Assembly (NCBI RefSeq): GCF_001633165.1
Contig: NZ_CP015418.1
Span: forward strand, 1,468,501-1,532,500
Direction of reading: 5' to 3'
DNA from: Rhodovulum sulfidophilum DSM 1374
GTDB taxonomy: Bacteria > Pseudomonadota > Alphaproteobacteria > Rhodobacterales > Rhodobacteraceae
DNA: 64,000 nt
The notes under the pieces were generated by a model. That model saw only the letters and a list, made by a program, of their open reading frames with translations, was not told the DNA's origin and made no database searches. Position numbers and translations under genes: made by a program. This document shows, piece after piece, positions 52,104-62,000 of this stretch (within the stretch, counting starts at the first letter, position 1; each line of letters starts with the position of its first letter).

Positions 52104-52856
52104 ATGACCGCACAGACCCGCCGCCCCCCGACCCATGACGATGCCCTGGCGCGCGCCCGCGCCGGGGAAAGCCTCTGGCGCCTCGGCGCGCTGGCCTTCG
52201 GCCATCCGGTCGAGGAATTCCACCGGGCGCTGCTCGACGGCAGCTTCCACGAGGCCGTCGATGCCGCCTGGTCGGCGCTGACCGGCCGGCCCTGGCCGCG
52301 CGAGGCGCCCCCGCCGCGCTTTGCCGATCTCGAGGCGGGCTATATCGCCGCCTTCGAGCATGGCCGGGGCGGCAAGCGGCTGGCCTCGCTTCTGGCCGGC
52401 GAGCACAAGGACTTGCTGGCCGGGCAGGCCCGCCCCGCCTTCATGTTGAACGTCGCCGCCTTCTATCGCCATTTCGGACTGAGGCAGGCGACGGCCGACG
52501 AGGGCCGCGTGGACGAGCCCGACCATCTTGCCTGTCTGCTCGAATTCATGGCGGTCCTGTCCCATCTCGAGGCCGCCGCGATCACCGGCGGCAGGGACCC
52601 GGGCCCGGTCCGCCGCGCCGCGCGCGATTTCCTGGTGCGCTATGTCGAGCCGATGCTGGCACTCATCGCGACAGCGCTCCGAAGACCGTCCGAGCCGCCG
52701 CTCGATGCGACGCTGGTCCGGCTGACCCGGGATCTGCACGGCTTTGCCGAAAGCCGGATCGCCGAGCTCGCCGCGCAGGTGGGACCTTACCGCTCGGCCG
52801 AGGCGCGGTCCGATGCCGCGCCCGATGCGGCCGCACATCAAAATCTCTGGGGATAG
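52104..52856 (+). CDS. ddhD: TorD-family maturation chaperone for the molybdoenzyme
   Basis: A 250-residue all-helical protein of the TorD/NarJ type. Landmarks are the early ALWRL-like SLWRLGALAFGHPVEEF, the central AAFYRHFGL, and EPDHLACLLEFMAVLSHLE, which carries the family's conserved E-PDH motif. Such chaperones bind the Tat signal and help cofactor insertion, staying in the cytoplasm. It lies between the beta and gamma genes, the order known for ddh, ser and clr operons. Confidence 0.9.
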   Translation: MTAQTRRPPTHDDALARARAGESLWRLGALAFGHPVEEFHRALLDGSFHEAVDAAWSALTGRPWPREAPPPRFADLEAGYIAAFEHGRGGKRLASLLAGEHKDLLAGQARPAFMLNVAAFYRHFGLRQATADEGRVDEPDHLACLLEFMAVLSHLEAAAITGGRDPGPVRRAARDFLVRYVEPMLALIATALRRPSEPPLDATLVRLTRDLHGFAESRIAELAAQVGPYRSAEARSDAAPDAAAHQNLWG

Positions 52857-52865
52857 GAGGTGAGC

Positions 52866-53663
52866 ATGCCCGGATTTCGGTTCTTCCTTGCCGCGACGGC
52901 GGCATTTCTGGCGACCTCCCCGGCGCTGCCGCTTTCTGCCGATAGCCTGAATGCGGGGAATATCCGGCTGATCGAACCCGGAGAGACAGTGCCTGTCATA
53001 AAGATCCCCGACGGCATCTATCTGCGCACGCCCAACGACCCCGATGACATCATCTGGGCGCGGGTGCCCGAGTTTCGGGTCGAGATGGTGATGGCGCCGC
53101 CGGTCCATCCTTCGGTCGGGCTGCGCTATCGCGACGAGTATCCGGAACAGGATCTGGTGGTACAGCTCGCGCGGACCTCGGAGCGCTTTTACGTGCGCCT
53201 CCGCTGGGTCGATCCGACCCGGGACATGTCGACCCTGCGGGACAGGTTCCGCGATGGCGCGGCCATCGAATTCTCGGAGTCCGATGACAGCGTGTCCTAC
53301 ATGATGGGGACGGATGCCGAGAGCCCGGTGAATATCTGGTATTGGCACCCCGACGGCGATCGCGTGGAATCGCTTGCGGCCGGCAGCCCGGGCAGCCTGA
53401 CCCGGCTGGACCGGCAGCCGGTGACCGGGGCAAGCGAATATCGCGCCGGGCACGGTCCCGACGACAGTCAGTGGATCGTGGTCATGTCGCGGCCGCTTGC
53501 CAGCGAGGGCGATCATCAGGTCAGCTTCGAGCGCGACACGATCCCGGTGGCCTTCGCGCTCTGGCAGGGGGCCGACGCGCAGCGCGACGGGCTGAAGCTC
53601 GTCTCGCTGAACTGGATATTCGCGCGGATGACACCCGATGCCGCGCCCGCGCCGGGGAACTGA
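52866..53663 (+). CDS. ddhC: Dimethyl sulfide dehydrogenase, heme b subunit gamma
   Basis: A 265-residue periplasmic protein with a cleavable N-terminal signal (FFLAATAAFLATSPALPLSA). The sequence is beta-rich with DGIYLRTPNDPDDIIWARVPEF and PPVHPSVGLRYRDEYPEQDL near the start, as in the b-heme subunits of type II enzymes (EbdC, SerC). The heme should be held by Met and Lys. ATG 52866 is chosen: AGGAGG lies five bases upstream, while the in-frame GTG at 52860 overlaps that site. It passes electrons to a soluble cytochrome, in purple bacteria cytochrome c2. Confidence 0.88.
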   Translation: MPGFRFFLAATAAFLATSPALPLSADSLNAGNIRLIEPGETVPVIKIPDGIYLRTPNDPDDIIWARVPEFRVEMVMAPPVHPSVGLRYRDEYPEQDLVVQLARTSERFYVRLRWVDPTRDMSTLRDRFRDGAAIEFSESDDSVSYMMGTDAESPVNIWYWHPDGDRVESLAAGSPGSLTRLDRQPVTGASEYRAGHGPDDSQWIVVMSRPLASEGDHQVSFERDTIPVAFALWQGADAQRDGLKLVSLNWIFARMTPDAAPAPGN

Positions 53664-53667
53664 GACA

Positions 53668-54786
53668 ATGGCACATCCGAACCTGAAGATCCCCGATGGC
53701 AGCGGAGAAGAATGCGGGCGGGGCCATGCCTGCGGCTTCTGCCCGCAGGAACAGACCTGCACACTCGACAAGCGCGCCCATAACAAGACGCTGGTCGAGG
53801 CGCGGCTGGGCGAGATCGGCCAGATCGTGCTGGTGCTGGGCAACAAGGGCGGCGTCGGCAAAAGCACCGTCTCGGCCAATCTCGCGGCCGGGCTGGCAGC
53901 GCGCGGCTTTCGCGTCGGCATGGCCGATGCCGATATCCACGGCCCGAACCAGAGCCGCTATTTCGGCTTTGCGGGCGAACATATCCGGGTGGATGCGCGC
54001 GGCCTTGCCCCCAAGCATTTCACGGACCCGGCGCTGCGGCACGGGCTCAAGGTCGGCTCGCTTGCCTTCATGCTGCAGGACGATGATGCGCCGGTGGTCT
54101 GGCGCGACGCCTACAAGCACGATTTCGTCCATCACCTGATGGGCTCGTTCGACTGGGGCGCGCTCGACTTCCTGATCGTCGACATGCCGCCTGGTACCGG
54201 CAACGAGCTGATCACGCTCACCGACCTGCTCGAAGGCTGCGATGTCGGCGCGCTGCTCGTCACCACGCCGCAGGCGGTCGCCCAGATGGACAGCCTGAAG
54301 GCGGCGCGGTTCTGCCTCGAACGCGGGCTGCCGGTCATCGGCTGCGTCGAGAACATGGCCGGCGTGGTCTGCCCGCATTGCGCCGGTGCCTTCCACCTCT
54401 TTCCCGAGGCGGGGCTGGGCGAAAAGCTGACGGCGCTCGGGATCCGGCGGCTCGCGCGGCTGCCGCTCGACCCGGCCATCGCCGCGGGCTCGGATGACGG
54501 GCGCCCCGTCGCGCTTGACCCGGATGCGGCACCGCCCGTCGCCGAGGCGCTGGCCGCGATCGTCGGGGCCTGCGCCGCACTCGGCAGCGCCGGGTTCCAG
54601 GATGCGGCGCTGCGCAGCCTCGACGCCGCTTTCGCAGAGAACCTCGAGGACGAGGATCTGGCGCGCGCGCTGGCCGCGTTGCCCGAGGCCGAGCGTGAAC
54701 AGATAGGCCGCGCGCTGGCCGAGGCCCTGACGGAGGAGAGCGGTCGCTTTCACGGCGCGGCCTCGGTCCCGGGGGGCAAGGCATGA
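53668..54786 (+). CDS. Mrp/NBP35-family P-loop ATPase with Cys-rich N-terminus, ddh-linked
   Basis: A 372-residue cytoplasmic ATPase. The deviant Walker A is GNKGGVGKST (58-67); VDMPPGTGNE and CPHCAG follow later. Before the P-loop lie four cysteines (16, 22, 25, 31) that could hold an iron-sulfur cluster. About 85 residues follow the usual Mrp end, a helical acidic tail with no known match. Mrp proteins assemble or carry Fe-S clusters. It starts four bases after ddhC, so it may serve cluster loading of DdhB or DdhA (inference). I do not recall it in published descriptions of ddhABDC. Confidence 0.82.
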   Translation: MAHPNLKIPDGSGEECGRGHACGFCPQEQTCTLDKRAHNKTLVEARLGEIGQIVLVLGNKGGVGKSTVSANLAAGLAARGFRVGMADADIHGPNQSRYFGFAGEHIRVDARGLAPKHFTDPALRHGLKVGSLAFMLQDDDAPVVWRDAYKHDFVHHLMGSFDWGALDFLIVDMPPGTGNELITLTDLLEGCDVGALLVTTPQAVAQMDSLKAARFCLERGLPVIGCVENMAGVVCPHCAGAFHLFPEAGLGEKLTALGIRRLARLPLDPAIAAGSDDGRPVALDPDAAPPVAEALAAIVGACAALGSAGFQDAALRSLDAAFAENLEDEDLARALAALPEAEREQIGRALAEALTEESGRFHGAASVPGGKA

Positions 54787-56630
54787 GCGGCGCGGTCCCC
54801 GCAGAGGCCGCCCTCAGCCGACGCAACCTGCTGCGCGGCAAGCTGGACGGGGGTCCGGCCGTCGCCGGTTGGCAGGACATGGCCGGGGCGCCGACGGTGC
54901 CGGGCGATGTGCTCTGGGCGGTGCATGCCTGTGGCGAGACGCTTTTCGTCGGCGGCGACGAGGGCACGATCCTGCAATTCGACGGGGCCCTCTGGAGGCG
55001 GAGCCGGCTTTCGGCCCGCGTTCCGGTCCATGCCATCGCGGGCGATCCCGAAACGGGGCTGCTGGCCGTGGGCTGGATGGGCGCGGTCTGGCGGTTCGAC
55101 GGCACGGACTGGCGGCTCGAGCGCGGCTGCGAGGTCGGCGCGGATGGCAAATATGCTGCTTGCGCAGAGAATACGCCGCTTTTCGGTCTCGCCGCCGACG
55201 GCGAGGGGCGGTTCTGGGCGGTGGGCGACGAGGGCACGATCCTGCATTTCGACGGCGAAGGCTGGCATGCTGAGGCCTCGGGCACACGGTTTCACCTGCG
55301 CGCCGTCACGATGCTGGGCGATGGACGGGTGCTGGCGGCCGGCGCGAATGGCACGGTGCTGATCCGGGGCCATGACGGCGCGTGGTCGGCCGGGGATTGC
55401 CCCGTCGCCACGACGATCCACTCGGCGCTGGCGCTGGCTCCGGACGACGTGCTGCTGGCGGGCGGGCGCTATTTCCTGGATGCGGGCGGGTTCCGCGGCG
55501 ATCTGCTGCGCTGGGATGGAAAGGGTTTTCGCAAGCTCGATCCCGGCCCGGGAGTGACACGTCTGCGCGCGCTGGCCGCGCTTTCGGGCGGGGCGCTGGC
55601 GGTGGGCGATCGCGGGCAGAGCTTTCGCATCGCGGGCGAGCGCGTCACGCGCCTGGCCGACGGCACGTCGCACGACCTGCTGGGCCTGGCGGTCACCGCT
55701 TCGGGCGCGGCCGTCGCGGCGGGCGATTTCGGCACGCTGCTGGCGGGCGACGGCGCCACGGCGCCTGCTCCCGTCGTCCGGACGCGGCCCGCGCCCTGCT
55801 GGGACCGGATGACGACCGGGACGGATCGGCAGATCTGGGCCGTCTGGCAGCATCCCGAAACGGGCACCGCCTATGCCTGCGGCGAGGAGGGTCTCGTGCT
55901 TCGGCGGGAGGGCGATGGCTGGGAGGCCCTGCCGCCGGTCGGTACGCTCGGCCTGCATGCGCTGGCTGCAAGCGAGGATGGCGGTGTTCTAGCCGCCGGG
56001 CAGATGGGCGAGATCCATCATTTCGACGGAACACGCTGGCGCAGGCATTTCGATCTGAAGCTCGACGTGACGATCCTGGCGCTCTGGAGCGACGGGGCCG
56101 GGACGATGATCGCCGCGGGCGACGAGGGGTTGGTCCTGCGCTGGACGGGCGAGAGCTGGACCCGGATGGTCAGCGGTACCCAATCGGCGCTCTACGCGCT
56201 CTGGGGGCCCGATCCCGAGCATCTTCTGGCGGTGGGCGATTCCGGGTTGGTGCTGCGTTGGAACGGCCGGAACTGGCAGGAATTCACCTGCGGCAGCGAG
56301 GCCTTCCTCTTCGGTGTCTGGGGCACGGGGCTCGACAACATCTTCGTCACCGGCCTTTCCGGCACGATCCGTCACTTCGACGGACAGGGCTGGCAGGCGG
56401 CGCCGACGCGGATGCGAAACGACCTTCTGGCGATCTCGGGCAAAGGGGCCGAGGCCGTCGCCGTGGGCACGGCGGGCGCGGCGCTGCGCCATGACGGCAA
56501 GGCCTGGCGGAGCGAGCCGACCGGGTTCGACGGCGGGCTGAGGGCCGTCAGCGCCACCGGCCCCGCGATCCTCGCGGCGGGCGACGGAGGCGCGATCCTG
56601 CGCCGCCGCGGGTCTTGGGGCGCGCCCTGA
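54783..56630 (+). CDS. Beta-propeller repeat protein, ddh-linked, unknown function
   Basis: A 615-residue protein made of about 13 repeats of 40-50 residues with the core GDxGxxLxFDGxxW: GGDEGTILQFDG, VGDEGTILHFDG, CGEEGLVLRREG, AGDEGLVLRWTG, VGDSGLVLRWNG and TGLSGTIRHFDG. The pattern resembles YCF48/BNR-type propellers. The N-terminus has SRRNLLRG but no hydrophobic stretch after it, so it is not a Tat signal; the same string opens NapF ferredoxins. The gene overlaps the Mrp-type gene by four bases. It is probably a cytoplasmic scaffold or assembly factor for the Ddh enzyme (inference). Confidence 0.8.
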   Translation: MSGAVPAEAALSRRNLLRGKLDGGPAVAGWQDMAGAPTVPGDVLWAVHACGETLFVGGDEGTILQFDGALWRRSRLSARVPVHAIAGDPETGLLAVGWMGAVWRFDGTDWRLERGCEVGADGKYAACAENTPLFGLAADGEGRFWAVGDEGTILHFDGEGWHAEASGTRFHLRAVTMLGDGRVLAAGANGTVLIRGHDGAWSAGDCPVATTIHSALALAPDDVLLAGGRYFLDAGGFRGDLLRWDGKGFRKLDPGPGVTRLRALAALSGGALAVGDRGQSFRIAGERVTRLADGTSHDLLGLAVTASGAAVAAGDFGTLLAGDGATAPAPVVRTRPAPCWDRMTTGTDRQIWAVWQHPETGTAYACGEEGLVLRREGDGWEALPPVGTLGLHALAASEDGGVLAAGQMGEIHHFDGTRWRRHFDLKLDVTILALWSDGAGTMIAAGDEGLVLRWTGESWTRMVSGTQSALYALWGPDPEHLLAVGDSGLVLRWNGRNWQEFTCGSEAFLFGVWGTGLDNIFVTGLSGTIRHFDGQGWQAAPTRMRNDLLAISGKGAEAVAVGTAGAALRHDGKAWRSEPTGFDGGLRAVSATGPAILAAGDGGAILRRRGSWGAP

Positions 56631-56639
56631 GGTGCGATG

Positions 56640-57608
56640 GAGTTGCTCCCGGATCCCGGACTTGGAGTTACAGGCCTCTCAGGGAATAATGATCCTGCCC
56701 CGAAGACGTGGACGGGGTCATGCCGCCATGCGCTCCATCTCGGCCGGTTATCCGTAACCTGTTGCGGAATGCAGTCGCCGTGAATGGCAGAAGCCCTCGA
56801 TGTAGGCAAGAAGATCGCGGTACGCTTCATCCCTGATGGCGTAGACGCGGTGGTGGACGCGCTCGATTTTGTACATGTGAAAGAAGCTCTCCATCGGCGC
56901 GTTCTGCGTCTTCGGCCGATCCCCTGGATCTTCCGATCCGCTTTAGCGGACCGGCTTGAACTAGAGGCAATTCCCCTTTCGTCTCATCGAGGACGTTATC
57001 TTCGCTGCGGCATAGGATTGGCGATCCTCGTCCGATGCGTATCGGCCCCCGCGAACCGCGTATTGGATCGAACCGGATGCCGGGCGCGGACGTCTGAGGG
57101 CCATGTGGAGCGCTTCGCGCGCGATCGGGGCATGCAAGGTCTCGCGCATGCTCCGGCCAACGACCTTGCGCGTATGCATATTGATAGACGCGGCAAGGAA
57201 AAGCCAGTCTTCTCCGGTCCGAATGCAGGTCGGATCGGCCAGCCAGACGGGGGCAGGCGCGGTTGTCGTGAAGCTTCCACGCAGCCTGTTCGGCACCCAT
57301 GAGGATCACAAAATGGTCCGGGGAAACGTTTTCACGAGGGGTGAGTAATCGTTGCGGCTGTCCGTTGTGCGAACGCGACGAGGGATCGCGGCCAGACGGA
57401 CCCTGCGCTCGCGGAATGGAGCGCCGCGCACGGTCCGTTTCCAGCGGCGCGAACCGGCACATTCAGCGCCGCAGAACTGTTTCACGCAGCCGGTGTCCGT
57501 CGGCCACTTCGATGATCGTCAGGCCACTGTTGTGGTCCCGATCCACCACCTCGCGCTTGAACGCAGCGGGGAGATGACGGCGTTTCTTGCTTTCAATACA
57601 ACACTCAT
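56640..57608 (-). pseudogene. Degenerate IS3-family element (orfA and orfB remnants)
   Basis: Read on the minus strand. orfA debris near 57600 gives SKKRRHLPAAFKREVVDR and IIEVADGHRLRETVLRR before a stop. After an internal deletion, orfB continues with FTTTAPAPVWLADPTCIRTG, DWLFLAASINMHTRKVVG and SMRETLHAPIAREALHMAL up to SMRRKGNCL near 56965. Frame-shifted SRRLHSATGY lies near 56750. Compared with intact relatives (VWLADLTYIRTGEGWLYLA, HSDRGxQYAA), the second Asp motif is destroyed. It fills the whole gap between the propeller gene and the efflux operon except for the last 290 bases, which show nothing but a possible promoter. Confidence 0.82.
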
Positions 57609-57901
57609 GTCTTGGCTCGAAAGCCTATCAGGGCAGTCCACTCAGGCGCGGCAAGGCCCCTGCCGCGTACCGTCGTCCATAATCCGCCGTGTCGGCGGAA
57701 AGCGTCGTGCTTTTAAGTGGGCGGTCCACCTTTTCCGGTTGGCTGGCGACTGCCGCACTGGCGTCCCGCGCCTCCGGTCCGTCGCGCAGTGGCCCGACGG
57801 ACCGGCAGAGGGAATATCTCCACGATATCTCCACGAAACCTCGGCGGTTAGTCCACCGGCCGATGCCAGTTGGTTGCAGTGTGAAACCGACGGGACGCAA
57901 C

Positions 57902-59041
57902 ATGGCACGCCGAAATATCCTGATCCTATCGTTCCTCGGCCTGATGGCCGGGACGCTTGCGCTGTTCCAGCTTGCCGATCGCCCCGATGCGGCCCCGGCA
58001 GAAGAGAGCGGAACCGAGATGGCAGTCCAGGTGACCGTCGAGACGATCCGGCCCGAGCCGATCGTGCTTGCGACCGAGTATTCCGGCCGGGTCTCGGCCG
58101 CTCGGCAGGTCGAGATCCGGCCGCAGATCGGCGGTCTGATCCTGGAAAGGCGCGTCGAGGAAGGAACGCGGATCTCGGCCGGCGAGGTCCTGTTCCGCAT
58201 CGATCCGGCGCCCTTGAAAGCCGATCTGGCCCTCGCGGAAGCCGCGCTGATGCGTGCCGAAGCCACCGAGGCCCATGCCCGTCGCACCGTCGAACGCTCG
58301 GATGCCCTGCTTGCCAGGAAGGCCATCAGCCAGCAGAGCAACGATACTGCCCATACCGATCTGCGGCTTGCGATGGCCGGTATTGCGGAAGCGCGCGCCG
58401 CGGTGGAACACAAACGCCTCGACCTAGATTTCGCGACGCTGCGCTCTCCGATCGGCGGCTATGTCGCGGCGGGGCTGGCCGATGTCGGCGGGCTGGTCAC
58501 GGTCGGCGGCGAGAAGGCCCTGGCGGTGGTGCAGGACCTGGACAAGGTCTATGTCGACCTGCGTTTGCCGGCAGACGACCTGGACGCGGTCATGATGGCG
58601 GCCGAAGAGGGGCTGGGACCGGTCCGGATCGTCAGGGACCGTGACGGGGCGGCGCCCCTGACCGGCGTGCTGAAATCCTCGGATGTCATCGTCGATCCGG
58701 GCACGGGCTATGTCAGCGTCCGTATCGAGACCGCGAACCCGAAGCTTGCGCTGCTGCCGGGCATGTTCGTGCGCGCGAAGCTTCCTCGCGGCGCCGTTCC
58801 CGATGCGCTGCTGGTGCCGGAGGACGCCGTCCTGCACACCGCAGGCGGCGGGACGCAGCTTGTCGTCGTCTCGCCGGAGGGCAAGGCCCGGCGCCGCGAC
58901 GTTGTTCCGGGCGCGCGCATCGGCAACCGCATCATCATCGCCTCGGGCCTGACCCCCGGTGAGGTCGTGGCGATCCGCGGGCAGAACCGCGTGCCCGAGG
59001 GGGTCGCGGTATCGGTCGAGGCCCGCCCGGCCGAAACCTGA
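57902..59041 (+). CDS. RND efflux periplasmic adaptor (MexA/AcrA-like)
   Basis: A 379-residue membrane-fusion protein. It has an N-terminal membrane anchor or signal (ILILSFLGLMAGTLALFQL, no lipobox Cys), a lipoyl-type half GRVSAARQVEIRPQIGGLI, a coiled hairpin through about 165, the second half LDFATLRSPIGGYV, and beta-barrel and proximal domains ending at VPEGVAVSVEA. It links the inner-membrane pump to an outer-membrane channel, which is not encoded in the window. ATG 57902 is set by the conserved N-terminus; the frame is open further upstream. It starts the operon with the pump and its regulators. Confidence 0.92.
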   Translation: MARRNILILSFLGLMAGTLALFQLADRPDAAPAEESGTEMAVQVTVETIRPEPIVLATEYSGRVSAARQVEIRPQIGGLILERRVEEGTRISAGEVLFRIDPAPLKADLALAEAALMRAEATEAHARRTVERSDALLARKAISQQSNDTAHTDLRLAMAGIAEARAAVEHKRLDLDFATLRSPIGGYVAAGLADVGGLVTVGGEKALAVVQDLDKVYVDLRLPADDLDAVMMAAEEGLGPVRIVRDRDGAAPLTGVLKSSDVIVDPGTGYVSVRIETANPKLALLPGMFVRAKLPRGAVPDALLVPEDAVLHTAGGGTQLVVVSPEGKARRRDVVPGARIGNRIIIASGLTPGEVVAIRGQNRVPEGVAVSVEARPAET

Positions 59042-59059
59042 TCCCGAAAGGCAGAGGCA

Positions 59060-62000
59060 ATGTCCCAGTTCTTCATCCTGCGCCCGGTATTTGCCTGGGT
59101 GATCGCGATCTTCATCATGCTTGCCGGGATCGTCGCGATCCCGCGCCTGCCGGTGGCGCGGTTCCCCGACATAGCGCCGCCCAGCGTGAGCATCTTCACG
59201 ACCTATGCCGGGGCCGACGCGCAGACGGTCAGCAACAGCGTGGTCCGTCCGATCGAGAAGGAACTCTCCAGCGTCAAGAACGTGCTCTATTACGAGAGCA
59301 GCATCGACTCGACCGGCGGCGCAAGCATCACGGTGACGTTCAAACCCGGCACCGACCCCGAGATGGCGCAGGTGGAGGTGCAGAACCGGCTGAAGAATGC
59401 CGAGGCCCTGCTGCCCGCCCCCGTGCGGCGCGAAGGTCTCGGGGTCGAGGCGGCGGAGTCGGGCTTCCTGATGGTCATCACGCTCAGGTCGCTCAGCGGG
59501 GCGACGGATGAGCTGAGCCTGGGCGATTACCTGTCCCGCAATCTGGCCGAGGAACTCAAGCGGGTCCCCGGTGTCGGGCGCGTGCAGCAATTCGGCTCGG
59601 AACGCGCGATGCGGGTCTGGGTCGATCCGGCGAAGCTCTCCGCATATGGCCTGAGCATGGCCGATGTGACCGGGGCGATCGCGCGCGAAAACGCGCAGGC
59701 CACGCCCGGCCGGGTCGGCGATGAACCCACGGTACCGGGCACCCGGGTTTCGACCCCGCTCACCATCCGGGGCCAGCTGACCACGCCCGAGGCCTTTGCC
59801 GGGATCACGCTGCGCGCCAATACCGACGGCGCGCGCCTCGTGCTGGGTGATGTCGCCCGGCTGGAGCTTGGCGCGCAGACCATGGCCTTCAGCGTCAGCA
59901 GCAACGGCAAAGGGGCCGCCGCCGCCGCCATCCAGATGTCGCCCGGCGCCAATGCCGTCAGCACCTCTGCCGCGATCGAGAAGCGGCTGGCCGAGCTGCG
60001 CCTTGCCATGCCCGAGGACATGGAGGTCTCGATCTCCTACAATACCGCGCCATTCGTGAAGGTCTCGATCACCAAGGTGATCCACACGCTGATCGAGGCC
60101 ATGGTGCTGGTCTTCCTCGTGATCCTGCTGTTCCTGCAGAAGGTCCGCTATACGCTGATCCCGACCATCGTCGCACCTGTCGCGCTTCTGGGTACCTTCG
60201 CGGTGATGGCGCTTGCGGGCTATTCGATCAACGTGCTGACGATGTTCGGCATGGTCCTGGCCATCGGCATCATCGTCGACGATGCCATCGTCGTGGTCGA
60301 GAATGTCGAGCGCATCATGGCGCGGCAGGGGCTCTCGCCCCGGGCCGCGACCCAGCAGGCGATGCGCGAGATCTCGGGCGCCATCATCGGCATCACGCTG
60401 GTTCTGTCCGCGGTCTTCATTCCGATGGGCCTGGCGGGCGGATCGGTCGGCGCAATCTACCGCCAGTTCACGCTGTCGATGGCGGTGTCGATCCTGTTCT
60501 CGGCCTTTCTTGCGCTGACGCTGACACCGGCGCTTTGCGCCACGCTCCTGCGACCGGTGACAGGGCATGGCGAGGCGCGCGGTTTCTTCGGCCGGTTCAA
60601 CCGCGGCTTCGACAGGATGACCCGGCGCTATACCGGCTGGGTCGGCTGGACGCTGAGGCGCGGCGGGCGGATGCTGGTGCTTTATGCCGTGCTGATCGGC
60701 GTCATGGCGGCGGGCTACATGCGCCTCCCGACCTCCTTCGTTCCGGACGAGGACCAGGGCAGCTTCATGGCCATGTTCGAACTGCCCGCCGGCGCCACCG
60801 CCGAGCGCACCCGCGCCGTGATCGCCGCCTACGAGGCCCATACCGCTACCCGTCCCGACATCACCGAGAATACCGTGATCCTCGGGTTCGGCTTCTCGGG
60901 ATCGGGGCCGAATGCGGCGCAGGCCTTCACCAGCATGAAGGACTGGAGCGCGCGCAAGACCAGCGTCGACGAGGAAATCGCCGCCGCCGAGGCCGCCATG
61001 GCCGATATTCCCGAGGGGATGGCCATGATCATGAAGCCTCCGGCCATCGAATCCCTGGGCACCACCTCGGGCTTTTCGTTGCGGCTGGAGGATCGGGCCA
61101 ATGCCGGACCCGCCGCGCTGAAGGCGGCAGAGGACCGGTTGATCGCCCTCGCGCAGGCCAGCCCGCTGCTGAGCGGGGTGATGAGCGAGGGCCTGCCCGA
61201 CGGCATGAGCATCGCGCTGAAGATCGACCGGGAAAAGGCCCAGGCCCTCGGGCTGCGCTTCGACACGATCAGCGAGACGATCGGGACCGCCATCGGCTCG
61301 ACCTATGTGAACGACTTCCCCAATCAGGGGCGGATGCAACAGGTGATCGTGCAGGCGGATGCCCCGGCCCGGATGCATGTCGAGGACGTGCTGCGGCTGG
61401 AGATGCGCAACCTCGAGGGCGGCATGGTGCCCCTGTCCGAGGTGGCGACCCCGGTCTGGGAAAGCACGGCGCTGCAACTGGACCGCTATAACGGCTATCC
61501 GGCCGCGCAGATCTCTGGCGAGGCGGCCGGCGGCGTGTCCAGCGGTGCGGCCATGGACGAGATGGAGCGGCTGGCCGGGGCGCTGCCGCAGGGCTTTGCC
61601 GTCGAATGGAGCGGACAATCGCTGCAGGAACGGCAATCGGCTAGTCAGGCGCCGATGCTGCTGGCGGCCTCGATGCTGGTGGTGTTCCTGGTGCTGGCGG
61701 CGCTTTACGAAAGCTGGTCGGTGCCCTTCGCGGTGATGCTGGTCGTGCCCCTGGGGCTTCTGGGGGCGGTGGCCGCGGTTCTGCTGCGCGGTGCGGACAA
61801 TGACGTGTTCTTCAAGGTGGGACTCGTCACCATCATCGGCCTGTCTGCCAAGAACGCGATCCTGATGGTCGAATATGCCCGCCACCTGCGGGCCGGGGGC
61901 AGGGGGCTGAACCGGGCGATCCTGCAGGCCGCGCGGCTGCGTCTCCGGCCGATCCTCATGACCTCGATGGCCTTCATCCTGGGCGTCGTGCCGCTGATGC

